Of a stretch of 64,000 nucleotides of DNA, positions 1 through 8,355 are shown in pieces. Below the pieces are notes generated by a model. It did not search any database. It saw only the letters and a program-made list of their open reading frames with translations, and had not been told where the DNA came from. The stretch lies in contig NZ_CP136962.1 of NCBI RefSeq assembly GCF_002863305.2, forward strand, positions 248,001-312,000, given 5' to 3'. Within the stretch, counting starts at the first letter, position 1. Each line of letters opens with the position of its first letter. A program made the translations under genes and the position numbers. This DNA comes from Neisseria perflava (GTDB lineage: Bacteria > Pseudomonadota > Gammaproteobacteria > Burkholderiales > Neisseriaceae).

Positions 1-1
1 A

Positions 2-583
2 GCGCGGCAGGGCGATGGCTATTATGTTTCCGTCAAGCCGCAGCAGGATTTTTTACAAAGCTGGCAGGAGTTGCTCGGCAAACATACCAATTGGGAAACA
101 GACGTTTTCGATTTCAGCTGTCACGTTGAGGGCTGTATGGCGGCACTAGCTGCCGAAAGACGGACTGACACCGATTTGAAACGCATTGATTTCTGGCGGC
201 AGAAGTTTGAAACGGCCTGTGAAAGCGGAAATTTGGAGCATCAAGCCGAAGCAGACGTCAGCTTCCATCAAACCATTGCCGATGCCGCACACAATATCCT
301 GTTCAGCCACCTTTCCAGCAGCCTGTTGAAAATGCTTTATCAGCAAACACGCAGCGGCATTATCTATATCCATCAAACCGAAGACCCGCGCCCGACACTG
401 ATTGCACAGCACCGCGCTATTTTTGAAGCCATTGCCCAGGCAAAACCGGCCGAGGCGGCGGAAGCGGCCAAACTGCATTTAAATTATGTCGCCCGCCGCA
501 TTTTGCAGGACAGGGAATATCAAAGCCGCAGTGAGCATGCGGACGTATTGGCGCAAAATGATTTGAAACGGGTAGATTGGTAG
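2..583 (+). CDS. gdhR: GntR-family transcriptional regulator, FCD subfamily (5' truncated by window edge)
   Basis: The frame is open from base 2 to a TAG at 581-583, so 193 residues of the C-terminal part are visible and the start lies outside the window. The first residues (GDGYYV) fit the end of the wing of a GntR winged helix. The rest is helical and fits the FCD effector domain, with histidine motifs ADVSFHQTI and IAQHRAIFEAI in the places that usually bind a metal or carboxylate ligand. In Neisseria the best known member of this family is GdhR, which responds to carbon source and controls gdhA and lactate permease genes. The family call is firm; the GdhR name rests on resemblance and memory only. 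A hairpin follows directly. Confidence 0.75.
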   Translation, partial: ARQGDGYYVSVKPQQDFLQSWQELLGKHTNWETDVFDFSCHVEGCMAALAAERRTDTDLKRIDFWRQKFETACESGNLEHQAEADVSFHQTIADAAHNILFSHLSSSLLKMLYQQTRSGIIYIHQTEDPRPTLIAQHRAIFEAIAQAKPAEAAEAAKLHLNYVARRILQDREYQSRSEHADVLAQNDLKRVDW

Positions 584-595
584 TGTTTAAAAATA

Positions 596-628
596 ATCAG
601 GCCGTCTGAATTTTTCAGACGGCCTGAT
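596..628. terminator. Uptake-sequence inverted pair (hairpin)
   Basis: Facing copies of the uptake sequence at 601-610 and 614-623 form a stem with a 3-nt loop, extended by ATCAG/CTGAT. It follows the GntR regulator by 12 nt and probably ends its transcript. Confidence 0.8.
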
Positions 629-693
629 TTTGCAAATAAGACCTTTTAGTGCCACAATCTTCATCAATTCTGTCTGAAAACAAAGGAAGCACC

Positions 694-1887
694 ATGTACT
701 GTCATGTCGAGTATTATCCGGGCGACCCGATTTTGAGTTTGGTTGAAACTTTCAAACGCGACGAGCGTCCTGAAAAAGTCAATTTGAGCATAGGTATTTA
801 TTTTGATGACGAAGGCAAAATGCCGGTTTTGGAATCTGTCCGCCGGGCAGAAGCAGAGCGTGCGGCTGTACCGCGCCCATCTCCTTATCTGCCAATGGAA
901 GGTTTGGACACTTATCGGAGTGCCGTTCAGCGTTTGTTGTTTGGCAAGGATAATCCGGTATTGGCAGAAGGGCGCGTTGCGACCGTACAGACTTTAGGCG
1001 GATCGGGGGCATTGAAAGTCGGTGCCGACTTTTTGCACCGTTGGTTCCCCGATGCAAAAGCCTATGTCAGCGATCCGACTTGGGACAACCATAAAGGCAT
1101 TTTTGAAGGGGCAGGTTTTGAAGTGGGGACGTATCCTTATTACAACTCTAAAACCGTTGGCGTGAAATTTGAAGAGATGACTGCGTTTTTCAAAACATTG
1201 CCGGAAAACAGCGTCTTGATTTTACATCCATGCTGTCAAAACCCGACCGGCGTAGATATGTCGCAAGCGCAATGGGATGAAGTGTTGGACATCATTAAAA
1301 CGCACAAGCTGATTCCGTTTATGGATATTGCCTATCAAGGTTTCGGCGAAGATTTAGACAGCGATGCCTATGCAATCCGCAAAGCGGTCGAAATTGGTTT
1401 GCCTTTGTTTGTCAGCAACTCTTTCTCGAAGAACCTGTCGCTGTACGGCGAGCGCGTCGGTGGTTTGAGCGTAGTGTGTCCCAATAAGGAAGAAGCAGAG
1501 CTGGTGTTCGGACAGTTGAAATTTACCGTCCGCCGCATTTATTCCAGCCCTGCCGCGCATGGTGCATATATTGCGTCTGATGTGATGAACAGCGATGATT
1601 TGCGTGCTTTGTGGGAACACGAGGTTTATGCCATGCGCGACCGCATCCGTGCCATGCGTCAGAAACTTTATGATGTTTTGACGGCCAAAATCCCTAATCG
1701 CGATTTCAGTTATTTCATCAAACAGCGCGGCATGTTCAGCTATACAGGCCTGACCGTAGAGCAGGTACACCGCCTGCGCGACGAGTTTGCCGTTTATCTG
1801 CTGGATTCGGGCAGGATGTGTGTGGCAGGATTGAATGCATCGAATATCGATTATGTGGCCGAAGCATTTGCCAAAGTGTTGCAATAG
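694..1887 (+). CDS. tyrB: Aromatic amino acid aminotransferase (TyrB-type, class I PLP)
   Basis: This 397-residue PLP enzyme has the length of E. coli TyrB and AspC (396-397). It transfers amino groups between aromatic amino acids or aspartate and 2-oxoglutarate in the cytoplasm. The PLP lysine is K246 in [17 protein letters not shown], and the ring-stacking W130, cofactor D211 and Y214 are in place. The lysine loop matches TyrB more than AspC, in contrast to the paralogue at 8356-9549, so I assign TyrB here. The ATG at 694 has an AAGGA ribosome site at 682-688; an upstream in-frame start would add 15 unconserved residues. Substrate preference is inferred from the loop only. Confidence 0.85.
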   Translation: MYCHVEYYPGDPILSLVETFKRDERPEKVNLSIGIYFDDEGKMPVLESVRRAEAERAAVPRPSPYLPMEGLDTYRSAVQRLLFGKDNPVLAEGRVATVQTLGGSGALKVGADFLHRWFPDAKAYVSDPTWDNHKGIFEGAGFEVGTYPYYNSKTVGVKFEEMTAFFKTLPENSVLILHPCCQNPTGVDMSQAQWDEVLDIIKTHKLIPFMDIAYQGFGEDLDSDAYAIRKAVEIGLPLFVSNSFSKNLSLYGERVGGLSVVCPNKEEAELVFGQLKFTVRRIYSSPAAHGAYIASDVMNSDDLRALWEHEVYAMRDRIRAMRQKLYDVLTAKIPNRDFSYFIKQRGMFSYTGLTVEQVHRLRDEFAVYLLDSGRMCVAGLNASNIDYVAEAFAKVLQ

Positions 1888-1930
1888 CCGTTCAATCTGA
1901 AATTGAATGTAGTTTTATTTGAAGTAAATC

Positions 1931-1974
1931 AAAAGGCCGTCTGAAAAATTTTCATCTTTCAGACGGCCTCTTTA
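1931..1974. terminator. Uptake-sequence inverted pair after tyrB
   Basis: Arms at 1935-1946 and 1957-1968 are perfect complements and a T-rich tail follows. It lies between tyrB and the convergent tRNA-Arg gene. Confidence 0.8.
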
Positions 1975-1978
1975 TAAT

Positions 1979-2054
1979 TGGCGCACCCAACAGGGATCGA
2001 ACCTGTGACCTCCAGCTTCGGAAACTGACACTCTTCCAACTGAGCTATGGGTGC
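1979..2054 (-). tRNA. tRNA-Arg (anticodon CCG)
   Basis: Read on the minus strand, the gene starts GCACCCA and closes TGGGTGC, followed by discriminator G and an encoded CCA (76 nt). The anticodon stem TCAGT/GCTGG closes with wobble pairs around the loop TTCCGAA, giving anticodon CCG, which reads the CGG arginine codon. The T arm ACAGG-TTCGATC-CCTGT is regular. It converges on tyrB. Confidence 0.93.
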
Positions 2055-2230
2055 GGAAGCCGTAAGGTTAACGCATATTGGCTTTATTGGCAAAGTTTAT
2101 CTTGAAAGTGTCTGAAAGTGGCATTGGCGGTCACTTTTTTGTATGGCTGGAATAATCAATTAACTACAAAGGCTTAGCAGAATTCAGATGGCCTTTTGAG
2201 GATTTTTGCGTATCTTTTTCTCAAGATGGA

Positions 2231-2259
2231 TTGGAAAGCCTTTGCGAATTCAGTATAAT
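2231..2259 (+). promoter_or_regulatory. Sigma-70 type promoter for cytochrome c5
   Basis: TTGGAA at 2231-2236 and a perfect TATAAT at 2254-2259 are 17 bp apart, 81 nt before the start codon. The rest of 2055-2339 holds nothing else I can identify. Confidence 0.65.
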
Positions 2260-2339
2260 CCAGCAAAATATTGTTAACTGCGTTTAACACATAAACTATA
2301 ACTTACAGCACAACCTAACCTAACGGCGAGGCCTACCAA

Positions 2340-3206
2340 ATGAAACAACTCCGCGACCACAAAGCCCAAGGCTCTGCATTGTTCACCCTTGTGAGCGGTA
2401 TCGTTATTGTCATTGCAGTGATTTACTTCCTGATCAAACTGGCGGGAAGCGGTTCATTCGGCGATGTTGCCGAAACAACCGAAGCTGCGACTCAAACCCG
2501 TATCCAGCCAGTCGGCCAACTCAAAATGGGCGACGGTATTCCTGTCGGCGAACGTCAAGGCGACCAGATTTTCAACAAAATCTGTATCCAATGTCACGCG
2601 GCGGACAGCATCGTTCCTAATGCGCCTAAATTTGAAAACAAAGGCGATTGGGCTCCTCGTATCGCCCAAGGCTTTGATACCTTGTTCCAACACGCTTTGA
2701 ACGGTTTCAACGCAATGCCTGCCAAAGGCGGTGCGGCTGATTTGACCGATCAAGAATTGAAACGCGCCATTACTTACATGGCCAACAAAGCCGGCGGTAC
2801 TTTCCCTGATCCTGATGCCGCAGCTCCTGCCGATGCAGCCGCTTCCGGTGAAGCCGCTTCAGCTCCGGCGGCTGAAGGTGCAGCTCCTGCAGAAGCCCCT
2901 AAAGCAGATGCGGCCAAAGCAGATAACAAAGGTGTGGCAGCTCCAGCAGCCGGCGGTGCAGACGGCAAAAAAGTTTACGAAGCCAACTGCCAAGCATGTC
3001 ACGGCGGCGCAGTTCCAGGTGTTCCCCATGTAGGTAAAAAAGAAGACTGGGCTCCTCGTATCAAACAAGGTAAAGACACCCTACACAAACACGCACTCGA
3101 AGGCTTTAACGCAATGCCTGCCAAAGGTGGTAACGGTAGCCTGAGCGATGATGAAGTGAAAGCTGCAGTTGATTACATGGCTAATCAGTCTGGTGCTAAA
3201 TTCTAA
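2340..3206 (+). CDS. cycB: Cytochrome c5, membrane-anchored dihaem electron carrier
   Basis: This 288-residue protein carries electrons in the periplasm from the bc1 complex toward terminal reductases. A short basic N-terminus and an uncleaved membrane segment (about residues 13-35) anchor it. Two homologous class I cytochrome c domains follow, with haem motifs CIQCH (82-86) and CQACH (216-220), and the repeated FNAMPAKGG supplies the methionine ligands (M125 and M258). An Ala/Pro/Glu/Lys-rich linker at about 157-206 separates them, a low-complexity tether that lets the domains reach across the periplasm. In N. gonorrhoeae the equivalent protein (CycB) supports the cbb3 oxidase and nitrite reductase. 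The ATG follows a GGCGAGG ribosome site. Confidence 0.93.
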   Translation: MKQLRDHKAQGSALFTLVSGIVIVIAVIYFLIKLAGSGSFGDVAETTEAATQTRIQPVGQLKMGDGIPVGERQGDQIFNKICIQCHAADSIVPNAPKFENKGDWAPRIAQGFDTLFQHALNGFNAMPAKGGAADLTDQELKRAITYMANKAGGTFPDPDAAAPADAAASGEAASAPAAEGAAPAEAPKADAAKADNKGVAAPAAGGADGKKVYEANCQACHGGAVPGVPHVGKKEDWAPRIKQGKDTLHKHALEGFNAMPAKGGNGSLSDDEVKAAVDYMANQSGAKF

Positions 3207-3231
3207 GATTTGATTTTGAATCTCGAATAGG

Positions 3232-3265
3232 AAGCGCATTCTGCAAAAGGATGTGCTTTTTTTGT
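3232..3265 (+). terminator. Intrinsic terminator of cytochrome c5 gene
   Basis: AAGCGCAT (3232-3239) pairs with ATGTGCTT (3251-3258) through one G-U pair and runs straight into a T tract. This one contains no uptake sequence. Confidence 0.75.
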
Positions 3266-3282
3266 GCAGGAAATCCGGATCT

Positions 3283-3291
3283 TGCTATAAT
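3283..3291 (+). promoter_or_regulatory. Extended -10 promoter, likely for glmM
   Basis: TGC followed by a perfect TATAAT (3286-3291) makes an extended -10 element; the -35 region is poor. It lies 132 nt before the glmM start. Confidence 0.5.
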
Positions 3292-3323
3292 ACTGAAGTA
3301 GTAAATTATTCTCATGATCAAGG

Positions 3324-3346
3324 GTCGTCTGAAAGATTCAGACGGC
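3324..3346. repeat. Uptake-sequence inverted pair with one variant arm
   Basis: The left arm reads GTCGTCTGAA and the right arm is the standard TTCAGACGGC. It sits in the glmM leader rather than after a gene. Confidence 0.6.
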
Positions 3347-3422
3347 TTTCGAATACAATCAAGATTCTTTTAAAGAAGTTCAACAATATTCACATACGAC
3401 AAAACAATCACGGAGTTATCTC

Positions 3423-4760
3423 ATGGCAAAAAAATATTTCGGTACTGACGGTGTGCGTGGCGAAGTCGGTCAGTTTCCTATCAATCCTGATTTTGTCCTG
3501 AAATTAGGCTATGCGGCAGGTCAGGTTTTGGTGCAGCACGAAGGCGAAATCAAACCGACCGTCTTGATCGGTAAAGACACGCGTATTTCAGGCTATATGC
3601 TGGAAGCTGCGCTGATTGCCGGTTTTACCGCCGCCGGTGTTAATGTTATTCAAACAGGCCCTCTGCCGACTCCGGGCGTGGCGTATTTGACCCGTGCTTT
3701 GCGTTTGTCTGCCGGTGTGATGATTTCTGCTTCCCACAATGTTTATTCCGATAACGGCATTAAATTCTTTGCCGAAGGCGGTGTGAAGTTGAGCGATGAA
3801 ATTGAGTTGGAAATCGAAGCCAAAATCGATGAGGAAATGAAAACCCAGCCGTCCAGCCGTCTTGGCCGCGCGCGCCGGATTAATGGTGCGGATGACCGCT
3901 ATATCGAGTTCTGTAAATCCACTTTCCCAAGTCATTTAGACTTGCGCGGTCTGAAATTGGTGGTCGATACCGCCAATGGTGCAGGCTATGCAGTTGCGCC
4001 TAAAGTATTCCACGAGTTGGGCGCGCAAGTGGTCAGTATCGGTGATGAGCCAAACGGTTACAACATCAATGAGAAATGTGGTGCGACCCATCCGAAAGCT
4101 TTGCAAGCGGCTGTGTTGCAAAATGAAGCTGATTACGGCATTGCCTTGGATGGCGATGGTGATCGTTTGATGATGGTTGACCGCAATGGCAAAGTGTATG
4201 ACGGCGACAGCCTGATTTATGTGATTGCCAAAGCACGCGCACACGAAGGCGTGGAAATCGGCGGCGTAGTGGGTACAGTGATGACCAATATGGCGATGGA
4301 AATTGCTTTGAAAGAGCAGGGCGTTGATTTCTGCCGCGCCAAAGTGGGCGACCGCTATGTGTTGGAACAGCTCCACCAACGCGGTTGGTCGATTGGCGGC
4401 GAAGCCAGCGGTCATATTTTGTGTATGGACAAACACAATACCGGCGACGGCATCATTTCCGCGCTGCAAGTTTTGGCGGCATTGCAAACCTTGAATCAAG
4501 ACCTTGCCACTGTTTGCGCCGATTGGCAGCCGTATCCGCAAACCATGATCAACGTCCGCATCAAAAAAGGCCAAAACTGGCAGGACGCTTCCAAAGAGGC
4601 TTTGGCTGAAGTGGAAAAAGAACTCGAAGGCAAAGGCCGCGTAGTCTTGCGTGCATCCGGTACCGAGCCTGTCGTACGCGTGATGGTGGAAGCCAAGCAG
4701 GCAGACTGGGCGAAAAAAGGCGCAGAAAAAATTGCCGCTGCCATTCAAGGTCAAAAGTAA
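3423..4760 (+). CDS. glmM: Phosphoglucosamine mutase
   Basis: GlmM interconverts glucosamine-6-phosphate and glucosamine-1-phosphate, the cytosolic step that feeds UDP-GlcNAc for peptidoglycan and lipooligosaccharide. The 445-residue length is normal. The signature features are FGTDGVRG at residues 6-13, the phosphoserine loop ISASHN (101-106, S104 as phosphate carrier), the metal loop DGDGDR, the sugar-binding GGEASGH, and the C-terminal phosphate-binding [12 protein letters not shown]. The residue after the phosphoserine loop is valine where most family members have proline. The gene stands alone between hairpins. Function is certain from the motifs. Confidence 0.96.
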   Translation: MAKKYFGTDGVRGEVGQFPINPDFVLKLGYAAGQVLVQHEGEIKPTVLIGKDTRISGYMLEAALIAGFTAAGVNVIQTGPLPTPGVAYLTRALRLSAGVMISASHNVYSDNGIKFFAEGGVKLSDEIELEIEAKIDEEMKTQPSSRLGRARRINGADDRYIEFCKSTFPSHLDLRGLKLVVDTANGAGYAVAPKVFHELGAQVVSIGDEPNGYNINEKCGATHPKALQAAVLQNEADYGIALDGDGDRLMMVDRNGKVYDGDSLIYVIAKARAHEGVEIGGVVGTVMTNMAMEIALKEQGVDFCRAKVGDRYVLEQLHQRGWSIGGEASGHILCMDKHNTGDGIISALQVLAALQTLNQDLATVCADWQPYPQTMINVRIKKGQNWQDASKEALAEVEKELEGKGRVVLRASGTEPVVRVMVEAKQADWAKKGAEKIAAAIQGQK

Positions 4761-4791
4761 CAGTATGTTTGATGTTGAATTGAACTAAATA

Positions 4792-4820
4792 AAAGGCCGT
4801 CTGTTGTTCAGACGGCCTTT
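4792..4820. terminator. Bidirectional hairpin between glmM and lolA
   Basis: AAAGGCCGTCTG and CAGACGGCCTTT form a 12-bp perfect stem with a 5-nt loop between two convergent genes. Confidence 0.8.
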
Positions 4821-4836
4821 GTGTTTTATTAGAAGC

Positions 4837-5457
4837 TTAGTTGCTCAAGACATCAACGCCTTTAGGAGGCGTGAATTTGAACATACCGCTGGAAAGGTTA
4901 GGCTTGGTGTTCAAACCGCTGAAGCTGATACTGGTTTGGTTGCCGAAGCTGTCTTTCAGCTGCATGGCGGCGAGGTTGTCGCCTTTGAAGCCGATGCGGA
5001 TGTATTGATAGCCGGCGTTGTTTTTCTTAGGCGTAGCCAAAACGTAGTCAATACCGTTGGCTGAACCGTCTTCTTTCAGCGTGTAGCTGCTGTCCAATGC
5101 GGTTTTATTGGAGAGGATGGCGGCAGGGCTGTCGCCGATGGTTTGGTCTTGTGAGGACTTGGTTACTTGCGCCAAATCTACGTCATAGAGCCAAATGGTT
5201 TTGCCGTCGCCGACGATGGTTTGTTTGTAGGGTTTGGTGTATTCCCATTTGAACAAACCAGGGCGCAGGATTTTGAATGTACCGTGTGTGGTTTGGGTTT
5301 TCTTTTTGCTGTGAACGGTTTGGCTGAAGTTGCCGCTGATACCGTCGGCGTCATTATTGAATTTTTTCAGAGCGTCCACTGCGCCGGCTTGTGCAAAGCC
5401 GATGGCTGAAGAAAGCAGCGCGGCAGCGGTCAGGGTGAACAGTCGGGTAGTTTTCAT
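4837..5457 (-). CDS. lolA: Outer-membrane lipoprotein carrier protein LolA
   Basis: LolA takes lipoproteins from the LolCDE transporter at the inner membrane across the periplasm to LolB. The 206-residue product begins with a cleavable signal peptide (about residues 1-24, ending FAQA). The mature part shows the LolA pattern: NNDADGISGNFSQTV, KILRPGLFKWEYTKPYKQTIVGDGKTIWLYD, and a C-terminal strand of PPKGVDVL type. I start it at the ATG at 5457, preceded on its strand by AAGGA, rather than at the longer frame start at 5565, which would bury the signal peptide behind 36 unrelated residues. It converges on glmM. Confidence 0.92.
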   Translation of the reverse strand: MKTTRLFTLTAAALLSSAIGFAQAGAVDALKKFNNDADGISGNFSQTVHSKKKTQTTHGTFKILRPGLFKWEYTKPYKQTIVGDGKTIWLYDVDLAQVTKSSQDQTIGDSPAAILSNKTALDSSYTLKEDGSANGIDYVLATPKKNNAGYQYIRIGFKGDNLAAMQLKDSFGNQTSISFSGLNTKPNLSSGMFKFTPPKGVDVLSN

Positions 5458-5746
5458 GTTTTGGTTCCTTGTTCGGAGAGATGGGTTCAGTATAGACGTT
5501 ATGGTGTAACAGGCAAGGGGCTGAATGGAGGGTTTAATTTGTGTAAATATGAAAAATCCAAGCAAGTATCTGAAATAATTTCATTTCTTCAGACGGCCTG
5601 CATTTGGTTTTGACGTTTTTTTAATGAAACGCATAAGGGCTTGGTGTGGTATTTAATGTCATTTTACGGAAAGCTTGAAATTATAGTCTTTCTGTTTGCT
5701 TTTTAAAACGGTTATAATATTTGTCTTTTTAAAACAATGATTTTGT

Positions 5747-6577
5747 ATGTATCTAAATCCTTATCCTTTATTGGAACAGGCTTTGTTGTCGGACAATCCG
5801 GATGAAAAGGGAAGATTGACGCAGGCCTTGTTTGCGCAGTTGGGCGAGGCGGAAGGTTTGACGGTTGATGAGTCAAAACCTGTGGATTGTCGTTTTGCCG
5901 GACATCCGCCCCGTCCGCGTTTGGTTGCGCCTTCGGAAGTTACGCCGCGCAAGATGAATACGGTCGAAGGCTATGCGGCGATGTTGCACGCGATTGCGCA
6001 CATTGAATTTAATGCGATTAATCTGGCTTTGGATGCAGCGTATCGTTTTCGCAATATGCCGTTTCAGTTTGTACGCGATTGGGTAAGGGTGGCGAAAGAA
6101 GAAGTGTTTCACTTCGGCTTGATGTGTGGCCGTCTGAACAGCTTGGGCTACGATTACGGCGATTTTGAAGCGCATGGGCATTTGTGGGATATGGCGTATA
6201 AAACCGCTTACGATCCTTTATTGCGCATGGCTTTGGTGCCGCGGGTATTGGAAGCGCGCGGTTTGGATGTCACGCCGGGTATTCGTGCAAAAGTGGCGCA
6301 GCGTGGCGATGTGGAAACCTGCGATGTGTTGGATATTATTTATCGCGATGAAGTAGGGCATGTCGCCATCGGCAATCATTGGTATCAGCATCTTTGCCGT
6401 GAGCGCGGTTTGGAACCGGTTGCCTTGTTCCGCAGCCTGATTGCGCGTTACGATATGTTTATCTTCCGCGGCTACGTCAATATCGAAGCACGGGAACGCG
6501 CAGGATTCAGCCGTTTTGAGCTGGATATGTTGGAAGATTTTGAGAAAAGTTTGAAACAGGATAAAAAGGCCGTCTGA
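5747..6577 (+). CDS. DUF455 family ferritin-like protein
   Basis: This 276-residue protein belongs to the DUF455 family, whose members are predicted four-helix ferritin-like proteins. Residues compatible with a di-iron site are visible: HAIAHIEFNAINLALDA, KEEVFHFGLM and RDEVGHVAIGNHWY, each a Glu-X-X-His type helix motif. The biochemical role of the family is not established as far as I know. The stop codon lies inside an uptake sequence: the last codons AAG GCC GTC TGA are the repeat itself, giving a C-terminus KKAV. A TATAAT-like stretch at 5713-5718 may be its promoter. The CDF gene starts 15 nt downstream, so the two may be cotranscribed. Confidence 0.8.
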   Translation: MYLNPYPLLEQALLSDNPDEKGRLTQALFAQLGEAEGLTVDESKPVDCRFAGHPPRPRLVAPSEVTPRKMNTVEGYAAMLHAIAHIEFNAINLALDAAYRFRNMPFQFVRDWVRVAKEEVFHFGLMCGRLNSLGYDYGDFEAHGHLWDMAYKTAYDPLLRMALVPRVLEARGLDVTPGIRAKVAQRGDVETCDVLDIIYRDEVGHVAIGNHWYQHLCRERGLEPVALFRSLIARYDMFIFRGYVNIEARERAGFSRFELDMLEDFEKSLKQDKKAV

Positions 6578-6592
6578 AACGGTAAAATCATT

Positions 6593-7537
6593 ATGGCACA
6601 TCATCACGATCATTCGCACGCGCACACGCATACCGCTAATAAGCAGGTATTGCGTATTTCCTTTTTCGTCATTGCCGGATTTATGCTGGTTGAAGCGGTC
6701 GGCGGTTGGCTGACCAACTCTTTGGCCCTACTTTCCGATGCGGGGCATATGTTCAGCGATGCGTTTTCGCTGGGCGTAGCATTGTGGGCATTCAAACTTG
6801 GCGAGAAACAGACCACGCTGCAAAAGACATTCGGTTACAAGCGTTTTGAAATTTTTACGGCGATGTTTAACGGATTGTCGCTGGTGTTGATTGCGGCGAT
6901 GATTTTTTATGAAGCAGTTAAACGATTGTTTTATCCGCCGGAAATTTTGACGGGCGGCATGTTGGTGGTCAGTATCATCGGTTTGCTGGTCAACATCGGC
7001 GTCGCCGTTTATATGTTGAAAAATGGCGATACCGAAGAAAACGTCAATATGCGCAGCGCGTATCTGCACGTAATCAGCGATTTATTCGGCTCGATAGGGG
7101 CGATTGTCGCAGCGGTACTGATGATGGCGTATGGTTGGCAATGGGCGGATACGGTTGCCAGCGTATTGGTGGCGGCTTTGGTAGGGCGCAGTGGCTGGAA
7201 GCTGTTTAAACAGACTTTGCACATTTTGATGGAAGGCGCGCCGGAAAACATCCATACCGATGAGTTGCTCAGCGTGATCCGCAATACGGAGGGCGTAAAG
7301 TCCGTTCACGACTTGCATGTTTGGACGATTACCAGCAATATCCACGTTTTGTCCTGCCATATTGTCGTAGATGGCAACATGACGGTTGCAGAGTCCGAAC
7401 AAATCGCCTACCGTATCGAACATGGATTGGCGCATCACAACATCGGGCATTGTACGATTCAGATTGAAAGCGAACAGCATCCGCATAAAGATGAAGTGTT
7501 GTGTTTGCAGGAAATGCACGAACATCATCACCATTAA
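6593..7537 (+). CDS. Cation diffusion facilitator, zinc-type exporter
   Basis: This 314-residue inner-membrane protein is a CDF antiporter of the CzcD/ZitB group that exports Zn2+ or a similar ion in exchange for protons. Six membrane segments fit between residues 20 and 205. The transport site residues are seen as LLSDAGHMFSDAFSLG and, in the fifth helix, HVISDLFGSIG (the H-D pair typical of zinc transporters). A cytoplasmic ferredoxin-like domain follows (VKSVHDLHVWTITSNIHVLSCHIVV). Both ends are His-rich: the N-terminus has seven histidines in its first fourteen residues and the C-terminus ends EHHHH. Zinc as substrate is inferred. Confidence 0.88.
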   Translation: MAHHHDHSHAHTHTANKQVLRISFFVIAGFMLVEAVGGWLTNSLALLSDAGHMFSDAFSLGVALWAFKLGEKQTTLQKTFGYKRFEIFTAMFNGLSLVLIAAMIFYEAVKRLFYPPEILTGGMLVVSIIGLLVNIGVAVYMLKNGDTEENVNMRSAYLHVISDLFGSIGAIVAAVLMMAYGWQWADTVASVLVAALVGRSGWKLFKQTLHILMEGAPENIHTDELLSVIRNTEGVKSVHDLHVWTITSNIHVLSCHIVVDGNMTVAESEQIAYRIEHGLAHHNIGHCTIQIESEQHPHKDEVLCLQEMHEHHHH

Positions 7538-7545
7538 CCATATTC

Positions 7546-7582
7546 AGGCCGTCTGAAACTTGTTGGATTGTTCAGACGGCCT
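7546..7582. terminator. Uptake-sequence inverted pair after the CDF gene
   Basis: AGGCCGTCTGAA at 7546-7557 and its complement at 7571-7582 enclose a 13-nt loop, 9 nt after the CDF stop. Confidence 0.75.
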
Positions 7583-7606
7583 TCTAAAATCATCAAAGGA
7601 ACACTT

Positions 7607-8257
7607 ATGACCCAAGCCGTATTATTCGACCTTGACGGCACGCTTGCCGATACCGCACTTGATTTGGGTGGCGCGCTCAACACGGTATTGCGCCGACACG
7701 GTTTGCCAGAAAAAAGCATGGATGAAATCCGTCCGCAGGCCAGCCACGGTGCGAGCGGTTTGCTCAAGCTTGGTGCAGGCATTACGCCCGACCATCCGGA
7801 CTATATGCAATGGCGCAAAGAGTTTTTGGATGAATATAGCCGCTGTTATGCCGATCAAACCATCTTGTTCGACGGCGTAAACGAAATGCTTGAAGCCTTA
7901 GTCCAACGCGGTATCCAATGGGGCATTATCACCAATAAGCCCATGCGTTTTACCGATGTCCTCGTGCCTAAGCTCGGGTTTACCGTGCCTCCTGCCGTCA
8001 TTGTCAGCGGCGATACTTGCGATGAACCCAAGCCCAGCGTGAAGCCTATGTTTTATGCGTGCGAACAGATTGGCGTTGAGGCGCAGCGATGTTTTTATGT
8101 CGGTGATGCAGAGCGTGATATGCAGGCAGGCAAGAATGCAGGCATGACGACCGTGCTTGCCGATTGGGGCTATATTTCTGCCGAAGACCAAACTGAAAAC
8201 TGGCTTGCCGATTTCCGTATTGCCACGCCTTTGGATTTGTTGGCAATCTTGCGTTAA
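7607..8257 (+). CDS. gph: Phosphoglycolate phosphatase, HAD superfamily
   Basis: The 216-residue protein shows the HAD motifs in order: FDLDGTLAD (catalytic D8 and acid D10), IITNKP (motif II), KP in [14 protein letters not shown] (motif III lysine), and [16 protein letters not shown] (motif IV). The helical cap between motifs I and II fits the Gph group, which removes 2-phosphoglycolate formed during repair of oxidised DNA ends. HAD phosphatases with this layout can have other substrates, so the specific name is likely but not proven. The ATG at 7607 follows AAAGGA at 7595-7600; the frame starting at 7568 would translate through the hairpin. Confidence 0.82.
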   Translation: MTQAVLFDLDGTLADTALDLGGALNTVLRRHGLPEKSMDEIRPQASHGASGLLKLGAGITPDHPDYMQWRKEFLDEYSRCYADQTILFDGVNEMLEALVQRGIQWGIITNKPMRFTDVLVPKLGFTVPPAVIVSGDTCDEPKPSVKPMFYACEQIGVEAQRCFYVGDAERDMQAGKNAGMTTVLADWGYISAEDQTENWLADFRIATPLDLLAILR

Positions 8258-8355
8258 AACCCTGTAATAATCCGTTTTCAGACGGCCTGAAACGGCGTAA
8301 AATCGTACTAAGTTTGTATTTTTTCAACCGTTTTACACTTGTAAAGAGAAAAATC

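Noticed and set aside
3936..4754. 272-codon minus-strand frame inside glmM
   Set aside because: Antisense shadow of glmM; His/Phe-rich and without a ribosome site.
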